Assembly: GCF_001580915.1 (NCBI RefSeq)
Contig: NZ_LHZQ01000210.1
Coordinates: 1-64,000 of the forward strand
Direction of reading: 5' to 3'
Source of the DNA: Acetobacter tropicalis
GTDB lineage: Bacteria > Pseudomonadota > Alphaproteobacteria > Acetobacterales > Acetobacteraceae
Length of the DNA: 64,000 bases
Of the stretch, positions 17,756 to 26,122 are shown piece by piece. How positions within the stretch are numbered: the stretch's first letter is position 1; every line of letters starts with the position of its first letter. The translations under genes were made by a program, and so were the position numbers. A model generated the notes under the pieces. That model was not told where the DNA came from and did no database searches. It saw only the letters and a program-made list of their open reading frames with translations.

Positions 17756-18996
17756 AGTTTCACTCCCAGATGTTCGGCTACGGTGAAGATATCCTTGTCC
17801 CCCCGGCCGGAAATATTCACAACCAACAGTGTGTCCTTGGGCAGGGTGGGTGCAATCTTGGCTGCATAGGCAATGGCGTGGGCGGATTCCAGCGCGGGAA
17901 TAATGCCCTCCGTGCGGGTGCAAAGCTGGAAGGCATCCAGTGCTTCCGTGTCCGTCGCACCCACATATTCCGCACGACCGATGTCACTCAGCCAGGAATG
18001 TTCCGGCCCAACCCCCGGATAATCCAACCCGGCGCTGATGGAGTGTGCCTCATCAATCTGGCCATCTGCATTTTGCAGCAGGTAGGTGCGGTTGCCATGC
18101 AGAACGCCGGGGCGGCCACGCTCAATGGAGGCAGCAGTCTTGCCGCTATCCAGCCCACACCCAGCGGCTTCCACGCCGATCAGCCCTACGGAAGAATCAT
18201 CAAGGAACGGATGGAAAATACCCATGGCGTTGGAACCACCGCCAATGGCCGCTACTACCACATCCGGCAAACGCCCTTCTGCGGCCTGCATCTGCTCCTT
18301 GGTTTCTTCCCCGATCACGCTCTGGAAATCACGCACCATGGCGGGGTACGGATGCGGCCCAGCCACCGTGCCCACCAGAAAATACGTATCCGCCACGTTG
18401 GCCACCCAGTCCCGCATGGCTTCGTTCATGGCATCTTTCAGCGTGCCGGCACCTGCCGTAACAGGCACCACTTCCGCACCAAGCAGCCGCATACGGAACA
18501 CGTTGGGAGACTGACGTTCAACGTCTGTCGCACCCATGTAGATCACGCATTTCATGCCAAACAGCGCACAGACGGTGGCCGTCGCCACGCCATGCTGGCC
18601 TGCCCCGGTTTCCGCCACAATGCGGGTGCGGCCCATGCGGCGCGCCAGCAAAATCTGGCCCATCACGTTGTTCAGCTTGTGGGAGCCTGTGTGGTTCAGT
18701 TCCTCACGCTTCATGTAGATCTTCGCGCCGCCCAATTCTTCCGTCATGCGGCGGGCGAACCAAAGCGGGCTGGGCCGACCCACATAATCACGCAGGTAGA
18801 AATCAAGTTCTTTCTGGAAAGAGGGATCAGCCTTGGCGGCGTTATAGGCCTGCTCCAGCTCCAGCACGAGCGGCATCAGCGTTTCCGCCACAAAGCGCCC
18901 ACCATACCAGCCACCAAAATGCCCACGCTCATCCGGTCCATGCCGGAGGGAATTGGCCTGATTTGCTGTTATGCCGTGTTCTACCGGGTCCGCCAT
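17752..18996 (-). CDS. trpB: Tryptophan synthase beta subunit TrpB
   Basis: 414 residues. TrpB condenses indole and serine with pyridoxal phosphate; the PLP lysine is in [11 protein letters not shown] and the phosphate-binding glycines in [13 protein letters not shown]. The family start pattern is seen in [25 protein letters not shown]. The nearest Shine-Dalgarno-like AGGAG is 14 bases from the ATG, longer than usual. Four copies of a 9-mer CGGYAKAAC surround the start. trpF, often adjacent in alphaproteobacteria, is not here. It is the first gene of a minus-strand run to purA and diverges from corA. Confidence 0.96.
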   Translation of the reverse strand: MADPVEHGITANQANSLRHGPDERGHFGGWYGGRFVAETLMPLVLELEQAYNAAKADPSFQKELDFYLRDYVGRPSPLWFARRMTEELGGAKIYMKREELNHTGSHKLNNVMGQILLARRMGRTRIVAETGAGQHGVATATVCALFGMKCVIYMGATDVERQSPNVFRMRLLGAEVVPVTAGAGTLKDAMNEAMRDWVANVADTYFLVGTVAGPHPYPAMVRDFQSVIGEETKEQMQAAEGRLPDVVVAAIGGGSNAMGIFHPFLDDSSVGLIGVEAAGCGLDSGKTAASIERGRPGVLHGNRTYLLQNADGQIDEAHSISAGLDYPGVGPEHSWLSDIGRAEYVGATDTEALDAFQLCTRTEGIIPALESAHAIAYAAKIAPTLPKDTLLVVNISGRGDKDIFTVAEHLGVKL

Positions 18997-19031
18997 TGCT
19001 GGTTCTACCGCTCCTGTGCCGCGTTATGCCG
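18968..19031 (-). repeat. Four iterated 9-mers (CGGYAKAAC) around the trpB start
   Basis: On the plus strand: GTTATGCCG at 18968-18976, GTTCTACCG at 18978-18986 and 19002-19010, and GTTATGCCG at 19023-19031. They are direct repeats in mirrored order (A-B-B-A), two inside trpB and two in its leader. Confidence 0.6.
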
Positions 19032-19246
19032 GGGCCACCCATGGCCACCTGGCAGTGTTCTGGCTTACCAGAAGCCATTGCAGCTTGCACAGCCCCCGCA
19101 TGCGCAAAGCGCCATACCCTTGCCAGCCGGATGCAGACACGGGCATATCCCTCAATAGTCTTGTGGGCGCGGCACCCCGCCCGGTTCCACACCCGCACGG
19201 CCCGCAGGCTTGATGTAAATGCTGCTAGAATTTCAGGGAGATTTGC

Positions 19247-20425
19247 ATGTTCCTGGCCCACAGGCCCGGCATGCCCGCCCGGGCGGTCGAAAACGAGGCA
19301 GACGCCCATGGCGTAACATGGCTTGATCTGCTGAACCCCACCCCACAGGAACAGGCTCTGGCCACCGCCCTGTGCGGCCAGCCCATTCCCACATTTGATG
19401 ATCTGAATGAAATTGAAAGCTCATCTCGCATAAGTGTCCGCAACGGGGCGGCTTTTCTGTCCACCCCCCTGCTCAAAAAAATTGGTACCGAGTTTCAGAC
19501 CTCGCCCGTCGGGTTCATTCTTACAGCGGAGCGGCTGATTACCATCCGCTTTCAGGCCTATCCCTCATTTGAAGCCGTAGCGCAGATGGTGGCCGACCAC
19601 GCTGCCCCTCCCGAACATCGTGCTCCCGAGTCCCTGCCCGAGACCACCATGGCGCTTCCCCCGGGCCATATTGCTGAATCCCCCACGCCTGCAGCCGTTG
19701 TTGCTCCCCGGGCAGAAGTCACACTCGGTAGTGGTGAAGTGCTGGTGGCCCTTATTGAAACCATTGTGGACCGCTTGGCCGATATTCTGGAAAGTGTGGG
19801 CAATCTGCTGGACAAACTCTCGCACGATATTTTCCGACGCCAGCGCGAACAGCCACCTTTGCGCAACGTTGCCGCATGGCAGCGGGATCTTTTGCAACGC
19901 GTTGGCAGCTCAGGTGATTTATGCTCCCGCATGCGGGATACACTGCTTGGGCTAGAGCGCATCACCATTTTTCTGGGAGAAAGCAAAAAGGACGGCGCAG
20001 CACCAGCCTCCGGCTTTCCGCTGACAACACGCCGATTTGAAGCGGGCGTAACCACCCTGCCAACGGAAAACGCGCCCTATGCACTCTCCGGCATGTTGCG
20101 CACCCGCATGACAACCGCCAACCGGGATCTTTCATCCCTTACGGATTATGTTTCACAAGCCGCAGGCAAGGTAGAGTTTCTGCTGGACGCCACATTGGGC
20201 TTTATCAGCATTGAACAGAACGGCGTGATGAAAGTTCTGACTGTTGTCAGCTTCATTGGCGTGGCCCCGACCCTGATCGCCGGGGTTTATGGAATGAACT
20301 TCAAGGATATTCCTGAACTCGATTGGCGCTTTGGCTACTGGTATTCTCTGGGGCTCATGGCGGCCTCAGTCATTCTTCCACTTCTCTGGTTCTGGCGCAA
20401 AGGCTGGCTAGGAGGCATCAAATGA
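19247..20425 (+). CDS. corA: CorA-family divalent cation transporter
   Basis: 392 residues, ATG preceded by AGGGAG. It is a homopentameric Mg2+/Co2+/Ni2+ channel of the inner membrane. A cytoplasmic domain ends in the long pore helix and two C-terminal transmembrane helices (about 325-345 and 362-382). The signature GMN is in AGVYGMNFKDIPELDW. Compared with typical CorA there is a Pro/Ala-rich stretch at about residues 118-165 between the N-terminal alpha/beta part and the helices. The stop overlaps the start of the next small gene. The ion carried cannot be fixed from sequence. Confidence 0.9.
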   Translation: MFLAHRPGMPARAVENEADAHGVTWLDLLNPTPQEQALATALCGQPIPTFDDLNEIESSSRISVRNGAAFLSTPLLKKIGTEFQTSPVGFILTAERLITIRFQAYPSFEAVAQMVADHAAPPEHRAPESLPETTMALPPGHIAESPTPAAVVAPRAEVTLGSGEVLVALIETIVDRLADILESVGNLLDKLSHDIFRRQREQPPLRNVAAWQRDLLQRVGSSGDLCSRMRDTLLGLERITIFLGESKKDGAAPASGFPLTTRRFEAGVTTLPTENAPYALSGMLRTRMTTANRDLSSLTDYVSQAAGKVEFLLDATLGFISIEQNGVMKVLTVVSFIGVAPTLIAGVYGMNFKDIPELDWRFGYWYSLGLMAASVILPLLWFWRKGWLGGIK

Positions 20426-20973
20426 ACCGTTCCCTGTTTTCATTCCGCCCGGGTTTTGCGCTGGGCGCTGCTGTTGCCCTGCTGCTTTCAGTCCCGGGAG
20501 TGACCACACCAGCGCGGGCTGCCTCCTCTGCTGCTCCACAGGAAAATTATCAGGCGTTTTTCAACCAGATGGCGGCAGAACCCCTCCGTTATGGTGGTCT
20601 TTCCTCGCATGGTGATACGCGCATTCTGCTTGGCATGCACCAGACGCAGGGTGGTGGACTGGAAGGGGAAATGATGCGGCTGGATTCCAGCATGCGCCCG
20701 CTGGTTGCCGGTCGCCTGAAAGGGCATATCAGCGCCACGGCCCTGAGCCAGACCTCCCGCTGCACATTCAGCATCGCCCTGCCCCACCGCACATTGACAC
20801 TGGATGGCCCCTGTTCCGAGGCCCAGATGTCTGGCGCGCTCACCAACCATCCTCGCCCGACGCAACTGTGGTCTCAGGTCACGCAGTTCATCTCACCTGA
20901 TACGTCCATTTCCGAATACTGGCTGACACGTTCAGCATGGCAGGCCGCAACCACATCAGCCACCGCCCGCTGA
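20422..20973 (+). CDS. Hypothetical secreted protein, translationally coupled to corA
   Basis: 183 residues. The ATG at 20422 overlaps the corA stop (ATGA) and has AGGAGG upstream. The first 33 residues form a good signal peptide ending PARAAS. The mature part (about 150 residues) has no recognised domain. It contains two Cys (in TSRCTFSIALPH and LDGPCSEAQM) that could form a disulfide, fitting an exported protein. The C-terminus is Ala/Thr-rich. The overlap suggests it is made together with the CorA transporter, but no function can be assigned. Confidence 0.75.
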   Translation: MNRSLFSFRPGFALGAAVALLLSVPGVTTPARAASSAAPQENYQAFFNQMAAEPLRYGGLSSHGDTRILLGMHQTQGGGLEGEMMRLDSSMRPLVAGRLKGHISATALSQTSRCTFSIALPHRTLTLDGPCSEAQMSGALTNHPRPTQLWSQVTQFISPDTSISEYWLTRSAWQAATTSATAR

Positions 20974-21217
20974 AAACGGCCCGCCGCGCCATGTTGCAAC
21001 ACGCGGATGGTTGACGAACGGGCCGGTTCCCACTATCTTCCCAGCCTAGACACTGGCTGACTTCACCTGTCCAGTGGCCCTCCTCCCTAAGTCAGGACCA
21101 TCCTGCGTCGGCATGCTGGCGTAACACGCTGTTGTTATGCACCGGCACCTCCGATGGCAGGCTTTTCCCGGTCCAGACCTTCCCCTTCTGAACTATTGCC
21201 AGTCAGGGCATTCCTAG
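20974..21217 (+). promoter_or_regulatory. rho leader with interlocking stems (possible pseudoknot)
   Basis: 244 bases precede rho. CACTGG (21051-21056) can pair with CCAGTG (21071-21076), and CTGACTT (21057-21063), which lies in that loop, can pair with AAGTCAG (21089-21095). Together they would make an H-type pseudoknot or two alternative hairpins. rho is autoregulated in other bacteria; any role here is inference. Confidence 0.3.
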
Positions 21218-22513
21218 ATGCATCTTGCGGAACTCAAGGCCAAATCACCGGCCGATCTTTTAGCCTGCGCCGAAGACCTGAATATCGAAAACGCATCGTC
21301 TCTGCGCAAACAGGACATGATGTTCGCCATCCTGAAAGCCTTGGCCGATAACGACCAGGCCATATACGGCGACGGCACGCTCGAGATCCTGCATGACGGG
21401 TTCGGTTATCTCCGCTCCCCCGAATCAAACTACCTTCCCGGCCCGGATGACATTTACATCTCCCCCACCCAGGTGCGCCGCTTCGGCCTGCGCACAGGGG
21501 ATACGGTTGAAGGCCAGATCCGCGCCCCGCGTGATGGGGAACGCTATTTCTCTCTTCTGAAAATCAACAGCATCAATTTTGAACCGCCGGAGGCCGTACG
21601 CCACCGCATCAATTTTGATAACCTGACCCCGCTTTACCCAGAGCGCCGCCTCCAGATGGAAGTGGAAAGCCAGGCTCCGGCCGTAAGCGAAACCAAGGGT
21701 AAAAAAGGCAAGAGCACACAGGATTTCACGCCGCGCGTGATTGATCTTGTTGCCCCCATCGGCATGGGGCAGCGCGCCCTGATTGTGGCGCCGCCGCGCA
21801 CCGGTAAAACGGTTATGCTGCAGAGCATTGCCTCCTCCATCAGCGCCAACCATCCGGAATGCTTCCTGATTGTGCTGCTGATTGACGAACGCCCGGAAGA
21901 AGTGACCGACATGGCCCGCTCTGTGCGGGGTGAAGTGATTTCTTCCACCTTTGACGAACCAGCCCACCGCCACGTGCAGGTCACGGAAATGGTGCTGGAA
22001 AAGGCCAAGCGTCTGGTGGAACACAAGCGCGATGTTGTGATCCTGCTGGATTCCATCACGCGTCTGGCCCGTGCCTATAACACCGTTGTGCCCTCATCCG
22101 GCAAGGTGCTGACCGGCGGTGTGGACGCCAATGCGCTACAGCGGCCCAAGCGCTTCTTTGGTGCCGCCCGTAACATTGAAGAAGGTGGGTCACTCACCAT
22201 CATCGCTACGGCACTGATTGATACCGGCAGCCGCATGGATGAAGTGATCTTTGAAGAATTCAAAGGCACCGGCAACTCCGAACTCATCCTTGACCGCAAG
22301 CTGGCTGACAAGCGCACCTTCCCGGCCATTGACATCACCAAAAGCGGCACCCGTAAGGAAGAAATGCTGGTTGACCGCGCCACCCTGTCCAAAATGTGGG
22401 TACTGCGCCGCATTCTGGCACCCATGGGCACCATGGACGCCATGGACTTCCTGCTGGACAAGCTGAAATACAGCAAATCCAACAATGACTTCTTTGAAGC
22501 CATGAACAACTGA
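21218..22513 (+). CDS. rho: Transcription termination factor Rho
   Basis: 431 residues. Rho is a hexameric RNA-dependent ATPase that releases RNA polymerase. The N-terminal helix bundle ([15 protein letters not shown]) is followed by the cold-shock-like RNA-binding domain ([23 protein letters not shown]). The ATPase domain has Walker [12 protein letters not shown], the [14 protein letters not shown] segment, Walker [17 protein letters not shown] and the Q/R-loop region. It is intact and normal in length. The likely start is ATG at 21218. It is followed by a 10-bp hairpin and a strong terminator that overlaps the convergent TusA-like gene. Confidence 0.97.
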   Translation: MHLAELKAKSPADLLACAEDLNIENASSLRKQDMMFAILKALADNDQAIYGDGTLEILHDGFGYLRSPESNYLPGPDDIYISPTQVRRFGLRTGDTVEGQIRAPRDGERYFSLLKINSINFEPPEAVRHRINFDNLTPLYPERRLQMEVESQAPAVSETKGKKGKSTQDFTPRVIDLVAPIGMGQRALIVAPPRTGKTVMLQSIASSISANHPECFLIVLLIDERPEEVTDMARSVRGEVISSTFDEPAHRHVQVTEMVLEKAKRLVEHKRDVVILLDSITRLARAYNTVVPSSGKVLTGGVDANALQRPKRFFGAARNIEEGGSLTIIATALIDTGSRMDEVIFEEFKGTGNSELILDRKLADKRTFPAIDITKSGTRKEEMLVDRATLSKMWVLRRILAPMGTMDAMDFLLDKLKYSKSNNDFFEAMNN

Positions 22514-22522
22514 TCAACACAT

Positions 22523-22550
22523 GTAGGCAGACGAGAACTTGTCTGCCTAC
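22523..22550 (+). other. Perfect 10-bp inverted repeat after rho
   Basis: GTAGGCAGAC (22523-22532) pairs exactly with GTCTGCCTAC (22541-22550) across an 8-base loop. There is no T-run; it lies upstream of the true terminator and may protect the 3' end. Confidence 0.6.
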
Positions 22551-22582
22551 AGGACGGCCAACCTGAAACGGTGACCGTGTTC

Positions 22583-22867
22583 TCAGGCGGCCTTCGGGTC
22601 GCCTTTTTTCTGAATGGTCAGAACCACACTGCCATCAGCCTCTTCCTGCTCCGAGAGAATGAGATGCCCCAGCCCACGCACGGACCGGCTGACATTTTTA
22701 CGGGGCTCTTCCCCCCTCAGCCTTACGGCAAGCAGACTTCCAGCCGGCAACCCATCCAGCGCCAGACGCGTTCTGACAAAGGTCATGGGGCACTTCTCTG
22801 CCGTGATATCCAGAGTCATGGCACTAGGACTGGCCCCATCGTGGTGGTCGAAAAGGGCATTCTGCAT
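22583..22867 (-). CDS. TusA/SirA-like sulfurtransferase-family protein
   Basis: 94 residues from the ATG at 22867, which has GAGGAG 10 bases upstream; a GTG at 22891 would add eight residues but place that site inside the gene. The fold is recognisable by LDITAEKCPMTFVRTRLAL and LPAGSLLAVRLRGEEP, with the single conserved Cys at residue 26. In TusA this Cys carries a persulfide for tRNA thiolation and cofactor sulfuration. Here the motif is CPM rather than the CPxP of TusA, a variant of the broader family, so a role in sulfur relay is likely but the partner is unknown. It diverges from the fur-like gene and converges on rho. Confidence 0.75.
   Translation of the reverse strand: MQNALFDHHDGASPSAMTLDITAEKCPMTFVRTRLALDGLPAGSLLAVRLRGEEPRKNVSRSVRGLGHLILSEQEEADGSVVLTIQKKGDPKAA
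22585..22609 (+). terminator. Rho-independent terminator of rho, UUCG tetraloop, inside the TusA-like gene
   Basis: AGGCGGCC (22585-22592), loop TTCG, GGTCGCCT (22597-22604), then TTTTTT. The same bases encode the last residues (Lys-Lys-Gly-Asp-Pro-Lys-Ala-Ala) and the stop edge of the opposite-strand gene. Confidence 0.85.
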
Positions 22868-23026
22868 GGTTTTGAAACTCCTCAAGCCCACGGCCGGGGT
22901 GGGAAACTTTCTTCCAGATCACACCATAGAAAACCTGTAGGCCTGTGTAAAATTGGACAAACCCTTTCCATTTCGGCTACCTGATATAGGAATGAATGCA
23001 GGTGGTAATAAGCAGGATTTGCGCCC

Positions 23027-23515
23027 TTGAAGTCTCAGTCGGCAGAAGAATCGCGGATCGCGCAGCTCTGTGTAGAACATGGCCTGAAAATGACTGGGCA
23101 GCGTCGCGTTATTGCGCGCGTTCTGTCAGACGCAGATGATCATCCGGATGTAGAAGAACTCTATCGTCGGGCCTCGGCGCTGGATTCCCGTATTTCAGTC
23201 GCCACCGTTTATCGTACGGTCCGGCTGCTGGAAGAAAAAGGGATTCTGGAACGCCGGGATTTTGGCGGCGGTCGCGCCCGCTATGAAGCCACGGAAGGCG
23301 GACGGCACCATTATCATCTTATTGATGTTGATAACGGTAAGGTGATTGAGTTTGAAGACCCGGAACATGAAGAACTGATGCGCCGGGTAGCTGAGCGGCT
23401 TGGTTTCGATTTTGTCTCCATGCGGCTTGAACTCTTTGGCAAAAAACGCCCTCAGCCTCCCAAGGACGCTAAAGCTCCATCCCGCGCCCGTAAGGCGAAG
23501 GGAGTGGACGCATGA
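23027..23515 (+). CDS. fur: Fur-family metal-responsive transcriptional regulator (Fur/Mur-like)
   Basis: 162 residues, start TTG at 23027 with AGGA 9 bases upstream. The winged-helix DNA-binding domain (about 12-88) contains TGQRRVIARVL and the recognition segment RISVATVYRTVRLLEEKGILERRDFG. The dimerisation/metal domain has HHYHLIDVDNGKVIEFEDPE, where E. coli Fur has HHDHLICLDCGKV. The structural CxxC is absent, as in alphaproteobacterial Fur/Mur, and Asp is replaced by Tyr. The C-terminus is a basic tail. It overlaps olsB by four bases. It could sense iron or manganese; it may control the Fur-like sites in the heme locus of this window. Confidence 0.83.
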   Translation: MKSQSAEESRIAQLCVEHGLKMTGQRRVIARVLSDADDHPDVEELYRRASALDSRISVATVYRTVRLLEEKGILERRDFGGGRARYEATEGGRHHYHLIDVDNGKVIEFEDPEHEELMRRVAERLGFDFVSMRLELFGKKRPQPPKDAKAPSRARKAKGVDA

Positions 23516-24363
23516 GCGCGGCACAGCACCCTGCAGCCAGTTCGCTCTCCACCCTTGATCTGGAACGCAATGGCTTTCCAGAACTGCGGGGAGGAAATCT
23601 GAGTGTGCGCATTGCCGCCACGGAAGCGGAACGCGATGCCGCGCAGGCCCTTCGCTACCGTGTGTTTTATGAGGAAATGGGTGCCCATCCCAGCCCGGAA
23701 ACCCTCCGCCTGAAGCGCGATATTGATGAGTTTGACGAGGTAGCAGACCATCTGCTGGTGATTGATAACGCCATTGCCTCGGATGCCCGCGGCGTGGTGG
23801 GCACGTATCGCCTTGTGCAGAGCGATGCCGCCGCCAAAATCGGCCATTTCTACTCTTCAAGCGAATATGACATTTCCGCCCTGACGGAATTTCCGGGGCG
23901 TCTGCTGGAAGTCGGTCGGTCCTGCGTGGATAAAAACTACCGCGGTCGGGCCGCCATGCAGTTGTTATGGCGGGGTATTGCCTCCTACATCTTCCTGCAC
24001 CGGATTGATGTGCTGTTTGGCTGCGCAAGCCTGCCTGGCACCAACCCGGATGATCTGGCGGATGAACTGACCTATCTTTATCATAATCATCTTGCGCCCC
24101 CGGCCCTACGCGTAAAGGCCCTGCCGGAACGTAAGGTGGAGATGCTGCGGGTTGATCCGCACGCTCTTGATTACCGGAAATGTCTGGCGCGCCTGCCTCC
24201 TCTTATCAAAGGGTATCTCCGCCTTGGGGGATATGTGGGGGATGGTGCGGTAATTGACCCACAGTTCAACACAACCGATGTTGCTGTTCTGGTGAAAAGT
24301 GAACTGATGGCCGATAAATACTATCGCCATTACGAACGCCGCCTGCGTGATGCACTGGACTGA
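23512..24363 (+). CDS. olsB: OlsB-like ornithine N-acyltransferase (GNAT fold)
   Basis: 283 residues. The ATG overlaps the fur stop (ATGA). The sequence has the features of the Acetyltransf_5/OlsB family: LRYRVFYEEMGA, DIDEFDEVADHLLVID, RGVVGTYRLVQ, LLEVGRSCVDKNYRGRAAM and a C-terminal LPPLIKGYLRLGGYVGDGAVID segment shared with phospholipid acyltransferase-like neighbours. OlsB transfers a 3-hydroxyacyl chain from acyl-ACP to ornithine, the first step to ornithine lipids, which are common in acetic acid bacteria. The second enzyme, OlsA, is not in the window. Exact substrate is inferred from family. Confidence 0.82.
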   Translation: MSAAQHPAASSLSTLDLERNGFPELRGGNLSVRIAATEAERDAAQALRYRVFYEEMGAHPSPETLRLKRDIDEFDEVADHLLVIDNAIASDARGVVGTYRLVQSDAAAKIGHFYSSSEYDISALTEFPGRLLEVGRSCVDKNYRGRAAMQLLWRGIASYIFLHRIDVLFGCASLPGTNPDDLADELTYLYHNHLAPPALRVKALPERKVEMLRVDPHALDYRKCLARLPPLIKGYLRLGGYVGDGAVIDPQFNTTDVAVLVKSELMADKYYRHYERRLRDALD

Positions 24364-24429
24364 GAGAGCCCCGCCTCTCTCTTGTCTCCATTTTTTTGAG
24401 TTCTCTGCCAGCATGGGCCTGATCCTGTT

Positions 24430-26070
24430 GTGAAACGCCCTGCTTTTTTCCGCGCCTCTTCTTCTGAAAAGCGCCGTTCTGCTCTACTCCGGGCGGCACT
24501 CATGCTTGGCATCGGGGCTTTGACGGCCCTTGCTCTACCCCCCGTTCATTTTCTGCCCATCCTGCTTTTTACCTTCCCCATGCTGGGGCGAGTAATCAAT
24601 CGCGCCACCACGTGGAAAGAAGCCGCATGGGCTGGTGGGCTGTTCGGGTTCGGGCTCTACACCGCCAGCCTTTATTGGCTGGTCAATGCCGTCATGATCC
24701 GTGCGGAAGAATTCTGGTGGTTTGTGCCGTTTCCGTCCCTTGGCTGCGCCCTCATCCTCGCCCCCATGACAGCAGCCCCAGCGGCACTGAGCCTGCTGGC
24801 GCGCCCCGGCCCTCGGCGCATGGTCTTTTTTGCAGGTGCATGGACCCTGTTCGATATGGGCCGCGTGTTTCTGTTCAGCGGATTTCCATGGAATCCGCTT
24901 GGAAGTTCTCTGGCCATACCCGGACGCGTGGGAGATGTGCTGATCCAGCCTGCCGCATGGATTGGTGTTGATGGCCTCACGCTTCTTCTGGTGCTTGGAG
25001 CCTTGTTCTGTGGCGAAGCCTTGCAGGATGCGTGGCGCGCCCGGCAGGAGAAACAGTGCGTGCTGTTGCCTACCCCCACATCCCGCTGGCGCGTTGTGGC
25101 ACTTGCCGCCTTGATTGTAGGGGGAGGACTCAGCGCAAGCCTGTTCCGACTCCATTCCGTCCACCCATCCGGAGAGAATGGACCCATTGCCGTGATTGTG
25201 CAGGGGAATGTGCCAGAAACGGAAAAAGTGGGCCACCAGAACCCACGTGATATTTTTCTGCGCTACCTCAGGCTGACGGCCAGCGGCGTATTACAGGCCC
25301 AGAAGCTGAAGCAGACGACACCCGCCCTTGCCTCCAGCCCAATCGTCTTTCTCTGGCCGGAAACATCATTTCCCGGGTATGATCTGTTGCAGGATAGTCC
25401 CCGCGCCCGTCAGCTTATCATGGCATGGGGGGCAGGCGCAGAAGCCGGGATTATTGGCGCGCTGCGGCTGGATACCGACAACCGCTACCGCAATTCCGTA
25501 CTGGCCCTTGCGCCGGATGGCGGCATTGAAGCTGTTTATGACAAAGCACGGCTGGTTCCTTTTGGGGAATATCAGCCTCCGTTCATCCCGCTTCAGATTG
25601 TACCACAGGGCGGAATGGCGGCTGGCCCCGGCCCGCAAACATGGCATCTGCCCAACGTGCCGGGTGTTGGCCCATTGATTTGTTATGAGGTCATTTTCTC
25701 AGGTGCGGTCGTGGATGAGAAGGATCGCCCTCGTTGGCTGGCTAATGTGACCAATGATGGGTGGTTTGGAAACAGCGCGGGGCCACGCCAGCACCTTTCC
25801 TCGGTCAGACTACGGGCGGTAGAAGAAGGTTTACCCGTGGCGCGCGCAGCAAATACAGGTATATCCATTGCCTATGATGGATATGGGCACGAATTGAAAC
25901 GTATAAATTGGGGAAAAGCTGACGTTTTAATTGTGCCTTTACCACCCGCCTTAAAAAAGACGTTTTTTGCCCACATCGGCAGAATTCTGCCACTTATTTT
26001 GTGCTTTATCTGTATGTTTTTTGCTTTGATTACTTACCAAAAAGACATGAAACGCACATTCAAGCGTTAA
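24430..26070 (+). CDS. lnt: Apolipoprotein N-acyltransferase Lnt
   Basis: 546 residues from a GTG start. Lnt adds the third acyl chain to the N-terminal Cys of lipoproteins at the periplasmic face of the inner membrane. About seven N-terminal transmembrane segments (25-215) precede a nitrilase-like domain. The catalytic triad is visible as Glu in WPETSFPGYD, Lys in YDKARLVPFGEYQPP and Cys in ICYEVIFSG. One more C-terminal transmembrane helix follows (about 513-535). It precedes an XRE regulator by 52 bases, a pairing I recall from other alphaproteobacteria. Confidence 0.94.
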   Translation: MKRPAFFRASSSEKRRSALLRAALMLGIGALTALALPPVHFLPILLFTFPMLGRVINRATTWKEAAWAGGLFGFGLYTASLYWLVNAVMIRAEEFWWFVPFPSLGCALILAPMTAAPAALSLLARPGPRRMVFFAGAWTLFDMGRVFLFSGFPWNPLGSSLAIPGRVGDVLIQPAAWIGVDGLTLLLVLGALFCGEALQDAWRARQEKQCVLLPTPTSRWRVVALAALIVGGGLSASLFRLHSVHPSGENGPIAVIVQGNVPETEKVGHQNPRDIFLRYLRLTASGVLQAQKLKQTTPALASSPIVFLWPETSFPGYDLLQDSPRARQLIMAWGAGAEAGIIGALRLDTDNRYRNSVLALAPDGGIEAVYDKARLVPFGEYQPPFIPLQIVPQGGMAAGPGPQTWHLPNVPGVGPLICYEVIFSGAVVDEKDRPRWLANVTNDGWFGNSAGPRQHLSSVRLRAVEEGLPVARAANTGISIAYDGYGHELKRINWGKADVLIVPLPPALKKTFFAHIGRILPLILCFICMFFALITYQKDMKRTFKR

Positions 26071-26122
26071 TTATTCCTTTATAATGTCTTAATGTAGGAT
26101 TTATATATCGGTCTCTTCATCC

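Noticed and set aside
17770-19158. 462-codon plus-strand frame
   Set aside because: Antisense to trpB; no ribosome-binding site or domain.
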